NCBI GenBank assembly: GCA_012511885.1
Contig: JAAZFE010000083.1
Span: forward strand, 1 to 32,956
Reading direction: 5' to 3'
DNA length: 32,956 bases
DNA from: Lentisphaerota bacterium
Lineage (GTDB): Bacteria > Verrucomicrobiota > Kiritimatiellia > CAIQIC01 > Lenti-01
Position numbers and translations under genes: made by a program. The notes under the pieces were generated by a model. That model had not been told where the DNA came from, ran no database searches, and saw only the letters and a program-made list of their open reading frames with translations. Of the stretch, positions 23,388 to 29,839 are shown piece after piece (the first letter of the stretch is position 1; each line of letters begins with the position of its first letter).

Positions 23388-25425
23388 CTGACGCCCCTGT
23401 CCACACCTTCGCGCCCGCACGCCACTCGTCCGGCAGCAACAGCCCGAAGTTTTCCAACGCCGACTCATTCACCACCAGCTCCCGCGACACCGTCTGCACA
23501 AACGGAATGCCGCCCGGACTCTCGCCGCGCAACACGCGCATGGCCAGCTCCGCCGTCTCCCGGCCTGAATCAACATAGTTGCGCCCCATCGCCAGCGTCG
23601 CGCCCTCGGACAGCGCCGAGGCATCAAAGCAGAAAAACGGCAGCCCCGCCTGCGTCGCCCGCTTCGCAATTTGCGAGAACCCCGGACGCGCCGCATTGTC
23701 CACAATCTGGCAAATCACCTGGATGTCCGACCGCAACAGCGTGGTCACCGATTCCGCCGTTGCCGCCGTCCCCTGAATCGGCACGGACACCAGCCGAAGC
23801 CCCTCCTGCTTCAGCGCCGCAATGAACATCTCGCGGTTGTATTCCGCGTTAACCTCCCCCGGACTGTAGAGCGTCCCCACCGCGCGCGCACCGGGCAGCA
23901 TCTGCCGAATCAGCCGCGCCATGGCATCATAGGGCGCCAGCGTGTCCACGCCCGTCACATGGGGCAAATGCTCTGCCGTCGACGTACCCGCGCCCGCCTG
24001 CACACCCGACGCCACGCAGCCATACACAATCGGCAACGTGCCCGCCTGGCGCAGCGCCCCTTGCAGCGCGGGCGTTGAAATGGGAATCACCACGTCCGGC
24101 GCATCCGCCCGGCATGCCGCCATGATGCTGCTCAGCGTCGTCATGTCGCCTTGGGCGTTATAGGTTTTCAAACGGAAATCCCGCCCCGGCTGCCAGCCTG
24201 CCGCGGCCAAGCCCTCCTCCACCCCGCGCGCGGTATCCTCGGCAAAGGCGGCATCGTTGTAGCGGATGATGCGAATCTCATACGGACGCGACACCAACGG
24301 CGCCACCGGCAACGGCGACATCCCTTCTGCGCCCTTCGGCGGAATCACGCGGTGCATCCGCGTCGGTCCCATTGGCAGCGACGATACCGGCACGCCCGCG
24401 AGCACCTTTGCCACCAGCTCGCCGGACTGCACGCCCCACAGCTCGTAGTTGTCGCCAATGGCGCCCGTCGCCCCCTCCTCCATGTAATCCGCGTCGGTTG
24501 TGAAAATAGGCACGCCCGCCTGCGACGCCACCTTGGCGACAACCGCAAATCCGGAGTTGATGAGATTGTCCGTGGAGACGATCAACGCCCCGATATCCCG
24601 CTGCACCAGCGACTGCACGGCCGGACCCAAATCCGTCATGCTCGACACCGTCGCCTCGTGCAGCACCAGATTCCGTTGGGCGCACTCTTCGCGCAGTTGG
24701 GTCACCGACAGCACCGAATTCGCCTGCGACGCATCATAGGCAATCCCCACCGACTCCAGCCCCGGCACATGCCGCCGCGCCATGTCCAGCAAATCCCCCA
24801 GCGCTGGCTCGTCGTGCACGCCCGTCAGATTCGCCGGGACCGTTTCCTTTGTAAAAATCCCCAGTGCGATCGGGCTGCTGGCAATCGTGAACACGACGGG
24901 AATATCCTTGATGCGGTTGACGGCAGCCATCATGGCCGGCGTGGTCACCGTCACCAGCACATCCGGATGTCCATTCGCCGCCGCGTCCAACAGGGCCGGC
25001 AACTGGGCGATTTCCCCCTGCGCATTGAACTTGTGCAGCGTAAAATCCTCCCCCTCCACCAGCCCCGCCTCGAGCAGGCCGCGCCGCACGCCCGTCTCGC
25101 CCAACTCCAGCGACCGCGCATAAATCAGGTTCACCAGCGCCACCCGCGCCGGACGCCCCCGCAGCTCCCGCACATTCAAATAGCGATCCGCCTGCAACAG
25201 CGTCTCCAGCGGATATTCCATTCCCGCCCGCTTCGCCTCGGCAAAATCCAGTGCCGGCACATCCCCGGTCATCACCAGGCGCTCCGGTACGATCTTCTCC
25301 CTGCCGAACGTCGCTGCCGCCGACCTCGCCCCCTGCTCCCGACGCCCCAAGTCCGACACCAACAAAACCGCCGATGCCGTCGCAATCAGAACCAACCCCA
25401 GCCAAAGCTGCCGAATGGTATTCAA
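23377..25425 (-). CDS. Membrane-anchored tandem TrpX-like ABC substrate-binding protein
   Basis: 682 residues, twice the size of an ordinary ABC_sub_bind (PF04392/TrpX-like) protein. One N-terminal membrane helix (residues 8-24), then a linker, then domain 1 (~93-365: ARVALVNLIYARSLELGETGVRRGLLEAG, VLVTVTTPAMMAAVNRIKDIPVVFTIASSPIALGI) and domain 2 (~382-665: YEIRIIRYNDAAFAEDTARGVEEGLAAAG, VVIPISTPALQGALRQAGTLPIVYGCVASG). Domains of this kind bind small organic ligands such as aromatic amino acids. Two sites on one anchor could bind two ligands or raise affinity. The start appears to be TTG 25425 after a G-rich site; no in-frame ATG precedes the helix. First gene of the leftward ABC operon, divergent from the STAS gene at 25789. 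Confidence 0.85.
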   Translation of the reverse strand: MNTIRQLWLGLVLIATASAVLLVSDLGRREQGARSAAATFGREKIVPERLVMTGDVPALDFAEAKRAGMEYPLETLLQADRYLNVRELRGRPARVALVNLIYARSLELGETGVRRGLLEAGLVEGEDFTLHKFNAQGEIAQLPALLDAAANGHPDVLVTVTTPAMMAAVNRIKDIPVVFTIASSPIALGIFTKETVPANLTGVHDEPALGDLLDMARRHVPGLESVGIAYDASQANSVLSVTQLREECAQRNLVLHEATVSSMTDLGPAVQSLVQRDIGALIVSTDNLINSGFAVVAKVASQAGVPIFTTDADYMEEGATGAIGDNYELWGVQSGELVAKVLAGVPVSSLPMGPTRMHRVIPPKGAEGMSPLPVAPLVSRPYEIRIIRYNDAAFAEDTARGVEEGLAAAGWQPGRDFRLKTYNAQGDMTTLSSIMAACRADAPDVVIPISTPALQGALRQAGTLPIVYGCVASGVQAGAGTSTAEHLPHVTGVDTLAPYDAMARLIRQMLPGARAVGTLYSPGEVNAEYNREMFIAALKQEGLRLVSVPIQGTAATAESVTTLLRSDIQVICQIVDNAARPGFSQIAKRATQAGLPFFCFDASALSEGATLAMGRNYVDSGRETAELAMRVLRGESPGGIPFVQTVSRELVVNESALENFGLLLPDEWRAGAKVWTGASDEH

Positions 25426-25615
25426 CGACCACCCCCATGCGGCGGCAACAAGCGCGCGCTCTTGCCGCCCGATGCGGCGTTGCCCCGCGATTTTCCGCCG
25501 CCCTGTCTTGCTGTTTCCATGCCTCTTTATTGTGGCATTTCGCGCTCCGGCAGGGCAAGGGCAATCCTGTAAAAACCGGTTTCCAAATTCCTCTCAGAGG
25601 ACCAAGGCGACATAG

Positions 25616-25666
25616 GGGACAAAGGCGACATAGAAGCCGCCCCATCGCCTATGTCCCCTTTGTCCC
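25616..25666. repeat. Large hairpin in the divergent intergenic region
   Basis: GGGACAAAGGCGACATAG (25616-25633) pairs with CTATGTCCCCTTTGTCCC (25649-25666): 18 bp with one mismatch around a 15-nt loop. A GGCGACATAG unit is also repeated in tandem (25606-25615 and 25624-25633). It lies in the 363-bp gap 25426-25788 between the two divergent operons, which otherwise holds no gene. Confidence 0.55.
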
Positions 25667-25697
25667 CTCAGTCCCCTGCCCCAATCCCCATCCATAA

Positions 25698-25725
25698 TTG
25701 CTTTCTGACGCGGTTTGTCTACAAT
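25698..25725 (+). promoter_or_regulatory. Possible promoter of the STAS-binding protein-SpoIIE operon
   Basis: -35-like TTGCTT (25698-25703) and -10 TACAAT (25720-25725) with a 16-bp spacer, 63 bp upstream of the GTG start at 25789. The AT-richer composition here stands out from its surroundings. Confidence 0.45.
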
Positions 25726-25788
25726 GGGAACCGAATGAGAACAGCGGCCAACAGTCTTTGCTGATCAAGGAAACCATAGGAGGATCCT

Positions 25789-26136
25789 GTGCAACTGACG
25801 CACGAAATACAAAACGGAATCGCCATCCTTGCGCTTGTCGGCCGCCTCGATACCCGGGGCGCCCCCGAGTTGGAATCCCACGGACGCGCTCTCTTCCGGG
25901 ACGGCGCCCGCAAGCTCCTCGTGGACATGGCAGGCGTGGACTATATCAGCAGCGCCGGCCTGCGCGTCCTGCTCGTTCTGGCCAAGGAAGCTGACGGCTG
26001 CGCAGGCACTCTGTCCGTATGCTGTCTAACCCCCGCCGTACTCGAAGTCATGACCGTCTCCGGGTTTGACACCATTATTCCGCTGGCGGACGACCGCCAG
26101 TCTGCGCTCGATGCCCTGCAATCCCCGCCCGCCTGA
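25789..26136 (+). CDS. STAS-domain anti-sigma factor antagonist-like protein
   Basis: 115 residues, a single STAS domain: MQLTHEIQNGIAILALVGRLDTRGAPELESHG..., then LLVDMAGVDYISSAGLRVLLVLAKEA with the phosphorylatable Ser in ISSAGLRVL. In partner switching such proteins bind an RsbW-like kinase when unphosphorylated and are reset by a PP2C phosphatase. Both enzymatic domains are in the protein two genes downstream. Start is GTG 25789 with an ideal AGGAGG seven nt before it; no ATG is available. First gene of a three-gene operon; 16 nt separate it from the next start. Confidence 0.88.
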   Translation: MQLTHEIQNGIAILALVGRLDTRGAPELESHGRALFRDGARKLLVDMAGVDYISSAGLRVLLVLAKEADGCAGTLSVCCLTPAVLEVMTVSGFDTIIPLADDRQSALDALQSPPA

Positions 26137-26152
26137 CCCACGGAGCCGCCGG

Positions 26153-27211
26153 GTGAAACCGCCTTCTTTCCAATCCAAGCCGGCGCCCCCCGGTCGCATT
26201 CTGTTTCTCCTACTAGCCATCGTTGTCTTTTTTGCATTCTCCGCTTCCGCGCAAAACGACAGCTCTCCAGCCGCCCCCCTCATCCCCGTCCGCATCGCCC
26301 TCCAGTGGCTGCCCCAAAGCCAGTTCGCCGGATTCTACATGGCCCGCGACCACGGCTTCTACCGCGATGCCGGCCTCGATGTCACGCTCATCCACACCGG
26401 CCCCGGCCCGTCCTCGCTGGACTTTCTTGCCCGCGGCGACGCCGATTTCGCCACCATGTTCCTCAGCGATGCCATTGTCGCCGCCGAACAGACCGAGCTG
26501 GTCAACATTGCGCAGTTGGCGCAACGTTCCTCGCTCATGCTGGTCGGCCTCAAGGAGCTGGGCATTCACCAGCCCGCCGATCTCGACGGCAAACCCATCA
26601 GCTACTGGCAAAGCGCCTTCTCCGCCGCCTTCGAGGCTTTCTTCCGCCAGCAGCACGTCCGCCCCGTCGCCATTCCCCAGCACTACTCGATCAACCTCTT
26701 CCTGTGCCGCGGGGTCGCCGCCTGCGCCGCCATGCATTACAACGAATACCACCGCATCTATCAGGCCGGCATTGATTACGACGACCTCACCGTCTTCCGC
26801 ATGAGCGACTACGGTCTCGATTTCCCCGAAGACGGCCTCTACGCCCGCGCCGCCCTTGCCCGCCAGCAGCCCGATCTCTGCCGCGCCCTCCGCCAAGCCA
26901 CGCTCGCCGGCTGGGCATACGCCCGCGCCCACCCCGACGAAGTCGTGGACACCGTCCTGCGCGAATCCCAACAGGCGGATGTCCCCGCCAACCGCCCCCA
27001 CACCCGCTGGATGCTCACCCATCTGCTCGACTCCATCTTCCCCACCGATGCCGACCCCGCCGCCGCCGACCCCGCCGACCCCGCCCCGCCCGCCGGCATC
27101 CTCCAACCCAGGGACTACCAAGCCACCGCCCGCGCCCTGAAAAACGCCGACCTCATTTCCCGCATCCCGCCCTACGCCCAGTTTGCCCCCCTCGAAGGAT
27201 ACACCCCATGA
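26153..27211 (+). CDS. NMT1/THI5-like periplasmic substrate-binding protein
   Basis: 352 residues. A signal peptide or anchor (RILFLLLAIVVFFAFSASAQ) precedes an NMT1/THI5-like domain: PVRIALQWLPQSQFAGFYMARDHGFYRDAGLDVTLIHTGPGPSSLDFLARGDADFATMFLSDAI, the family's W.P..QFAG.Y.A...G.Y...GLDV core. Members bind pyrimidine precursors, sulfonates and similar small molecules. No permease or ATPase lies beside it. Instead it overlaps the receptor phosphatase gene (ATGA), so it may present a ligand to that receptor. Start GTG 26153 follows GGAG; the frame is open upstream to 26066 but overlaps the STAS gene. Confidence 0.85.
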   Translation: MKPPSFQSKPAPPGRILFLLLAIVVFFAFSASAQNDSSPAAPLIPVRIALQWLPQSQFAGFYMARDHGFYRDAGLDVTLIHTGPGPSSLDFLARGDADFATMFLSDAIVAAEQTELVNIAQLAQRSSLMLVGLKELGIHQPADLDGKPISYWQSAFSAAFEAFFRQQHVRPVAIPQHYSINLFLCRGVAACAAMHYNEYHRIYQAGIDYDDLTVFRMSDYGLDFPEDGLYARAALARQQPDLCRALRQATLAGWAYARAHPDEVVDTVLRESQQADVPANRPHTRWMLTHLLDSIFPTDADPAAADPADPAPPAGILQPRDYQATARALKNADLISRIPPYAQFAPLEGYTP

Positions 27212-29556
27212 TCCGCTGCGGCACCATTCGCGCGCGTATCATGACCTGGGTGCTGACCGTTACCAGCCTCGCGCTCATCGCCGTCATCGTCTGGACCTAC
27301 ATCACCTCGCGCCAGCGCCTTGAAGCCGAAATGGAATCCAAAGCGCGCTTCCTCGCCGACGGCGCCGCCCGCCAAATTGACGCCCAGCTCGGCACCCTGC
27401 AGGGCATCGTCCACGGCCTCGCCCTCGCCCTCGAAACCCGCGACCTCGACCTCCCCTTCGCCGAAGCCCGCGCCCTGCAAGACGAATGCGTCGCCGCCAA
27501 CCCCGGCATCTACGGCTGCTGCATTGCCCTCGAAGACGCCGCCGCCCCCTCCGGCTGGGACGACCACGCCCCCTGGGCCTACCGCGACGCCGACTCGCTC
27601 GCCTACGAAGGTCTCGGCGGCGCCAGCCGCGCCCACCTCCGCGAAGACTGGTACGCCCTCCCCAAACATCTCGGCAAACCCGTCTGGAGCGAGCCTTACT
27701 CCTGGAAAGGCGCCCTCATGGCGACCTACTCCGTCCCCCTCTACACCGGCCCCGCCACCAACCGCGTCTTCGCCGGCGTCGTCACCTGCGACGTCGCGCT
27801 CGACTGGCTCGAACAACTGATCGCCCAGCTCCCCCTCGGCAAAGGCGGCTACGGCATGCTCATCAGCCGCAACGGCACCTACATCTCCCACCCCGTCCGC
27901 CCCTTCGTCCTCAACGAAACCTTCTACAGCGTCGCCGAAGAACGTCAAGACCCCGAACTCCGCGCCACCGGCCAGCACATGGTCGCCACCGATTCCAACC
28001 TGCAAAACTTCCGCAGCATCGTCACCGGCGACCTCTCCTGGCTCGCCCACTCCTCCCTCCGCTCCGGCGACTGGATCATGGTCGCCATCATCTCCCACGA
28101 CGAAATGAAAGCCTCCATCCTGCGCCTCGCCCGCCATCAAGCCGGCATCGGCATCGCCGGCCTCCTCCTCCTCACCCTCGCCACCGCCCTCATCTCGCGC
28201 TCCATCTCCCGCCCCGTCATCCGCCTCGCCAGCGCCGCCGAAACCCTCTCCGCCGGCGACCTCGACGCCCGCCTCCCCGCCCCCCGCGGCCAGGACGAAG
28301 TCGCCCACCTCACCCTCGCCTTCACCCGCATGCGCGACAGCCTCCGCCAGCACATCGCCGACCTCCGCACCACCACCGCCGCCCGCGAACGCATGCACAG
28401 CGAACTGCGCATCGGCCGCGACATCCAAATGGGCCTCATCCCCAAAACCTTCCCCCCCTTCCCCGACCGCACCGACCTCGACCTCCACGCCGCCCTCGAA
28501 CCCGCCCGCGAAGTCGGCGGCGACTTCTACGACTTCTTCCTCCTCGACCCCCACCGCATCGTCCTCGCCATCGGCGACGTCTCCGGCAAAGGCGTCCCCG
28601 CCGCCCTCTTCATGGCCGTCACCCGCAGCTTCCTGCGCTCCGCCTTCCGCACCGAAACCGACCCCGCGGCCGCCCTCGCCCGCATCAACCACGACCTCAT
28701 CGAAGGCAACGACTCCTGCATGTTCGTCACCCTCTTCTGCGCCATCCTCGACCTCGCCACCGGCGAACTCCGCTACGCCAACGCCGGCCACAACCCGCCC
28801 GCCATCCTCCGCCCCGACCGCCCCGACCGCCCCCTCGAATGGATCACCACCCCCCGCGGCCCCATCGCCGGCGTCGTCCCCGGCGCCCGCTACCCCCTCG
28901 GCACCTGCACCCTCCCCCCCGGCGCCACCCTCGTCCTCTACACCGACGGCGTCACCGAAGCCATGGACCCCCGCGGCAACCTCTACGGCGAAACCCGCCT
29001 CGCCACCCACCTCGCCCAGCAGCCCCCCGCCGCCACCTGCCGCGACAACACCGACGCCCTCCTCCGCAGCATCCACCAATTCGCCGACGGCGCCGAACAA
29101 TCCGACGACATCACCCTCCTCCTCATCCGGCGCTCCACCCCCGCCCCCGAACTCCGCCTCACCCTCACCAACACCCCCGCCGACCAGCAGCGCGCCATGG
29201 ACGAGCTCGACGCCTTCCTCGACGCCCATCCCCTCCCCCCCAAACAGCAATACGCCGCCCGCCTCGCCCTCGAAGAACTCCTCACCAACGTCGTCAAATA
29301 CGCCCACACCGACACCGCCCCCCACCCCATCCACATCCACCTCCGCCACACCTCCCCCCCCGCCCTCACCATCACCGACGACGGCCAACCCTTCAACCCC
29401 CTCCAAGACGCCCCCCCGCCCCCCCTCGACGGTCCCGCCCAAGACCGCCCCATCGGCGGCCTCGGCCTCCACCTCCTCCAATCCCTCGGCATCACCCTCC
29501 ACTACCGCCGCCAACACCCCCACAACATCCTCACCGCCACCCTCCCCCCCGCCTGA
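27208..29556 (+). CDS. dCache-HAMP-SpoIIE phosphatase-RsbW kinase receptor
   Basis: 782 residues. Membrane helix ~11-33; periplasmic Cache sensor ~34-308 (DWYALPKHLGKPVWSEPYSWKGALMATYSVPLY at 147-179); second helix ~311-331; HAMP ~330-385; SpoIIE-type PP2C phosphatase ~395-642 with metal-binding EVGGDFYDFF (435-444), AIGDVSGKG (454-462), YTDGVTEAMD (578-587) and SDDITLLLI (632-640); C-terminal GHKL kinase ~650-782 with N-box LALEELLTNVVKYAH (686-700, Asn694), TDDG (723-726) and G2 loop IGGLGLHLL (749-757), all intact. The protein can thus both phosphorylate and dephosphorylate STAS partners, controlled by an extracellular ligand. ATGA overlap with the binding protein. Codon third positions are almost all C, like recD. 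Confidence 0.92.
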   Translation: MIRCGTIRARIMTWVLTVTSLALIAVIVWTYITSRQRLEAEMESKARFLADGAARQIDAQLGTLQGIVHGLALALETRDLDLPFAEARALQDECVAANPGIYGCCIALEDAAAPSGWDDHAPWAYRDADSLAYEGLGGASRAHLREDWYALPKHLGKPVWSEPYSWKGALMATYSVPLYTGPATNRVFAGVVTCDVALDWLEQLIAQLPLGKGGYGMLISRNGTYISHPVRPFVLNETFYSVAEERQDPELRATGQHMVATDSNLQNFRSIVTGDLSWLAHSSLRSGDWIMVAIISHDEMKASILRLARHQAGIGIAGLLLLTLATALISRSISRPVIRLASAAETLSAGDLDARLPAPRGQDEVAHLTLAFTRMRDSLRQHIADLRTTTAARERMHSELRIGRDIQMGLIPKTFPPFPDRTDLDLHAALEPAREVGGDFYDFFLLDPHRIVLAIGDVSGKGVPAALFMAVTRSFLRSAFRTETDPAAALARINHDLIEGNDSCMFVTLFCAILDLATGELRYANAGHNPPAILRPDRPDRPLEWITTPRGPIAGVVPGARYPLGTCTLPPGATLVLYTDGVTEAMDPRGNLYGETRLATHLAQQPPAATCRDNTDALLRSIHQFADGAEQSDDITLLLIRRSTPAPELRLTLTNTPADQQRAMDELDAFLDAHPLPPKQQYAARLALEELLTNVVKYAHTDTAPHPIHIHLRHTSPPALTITDDGQPFNPLQDAPPPPLDGPAQDRPIGGLGLHLLQSLGITLHYRRQHPHNILTATLPPA

Positions 29557-29566
29557 TCCCGCCCCG

Positions 29567-29607
29567 TTTTCCACACCGTGGAAAATATTTTTCCACACCG
29601 TGGAAAA
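29567..29607. terminator. Twin palindromes after the SpoIIE gene, probable terminator
   Basis: TTTTCCAC-ACC-GTGGAAAA twice (29567-29585 and 29589-29607), separated by TAT, starting 11 nt after the SpoIIE stop. Same design as 20342-20381. The remaining 29608-29839 before the convergent TPS gene holds no gene that I can support. Confidence 0.65.
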
Positions 29608-29839
29608 CCCCCAATCCTCCCCCGGCACACCCCGTAGCAGTTCAACAGCAAACGGAACCGGCGAAACCGCCGGAACGGACAATTTTTCCCAAAATCGCCC
29701 ACAAAACCCCAAAAAATCCGCCCACCCACCCAATTTTCCCGCATCAACGCCTACTTCGCGTTTCAGACTGAGCTATAGCCTCCCCCGGAAAAATCAGCAG
29801 GAATGAATTAGCGGAATTCGCACAGGGGAGGCCTGCCGC

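Noticed and set aside
22164-25572. Long plus-strand frames (553 and 473 codons) across the ABC operon
   Set aside because: Arg/His/Pro-rich shadows of the STAS and tandem binding-protein genes.
27172-29733. Very long reading frame antisense to the SpoIIE gene (853 codons) and another in the +3 frame (27486-29771)
   Set aside because: Low-complexity Gly/Val/Glu or Pro/Arg products caused by C-ending codons of the real gene; the SpoIIE frame has every expected domain motif.
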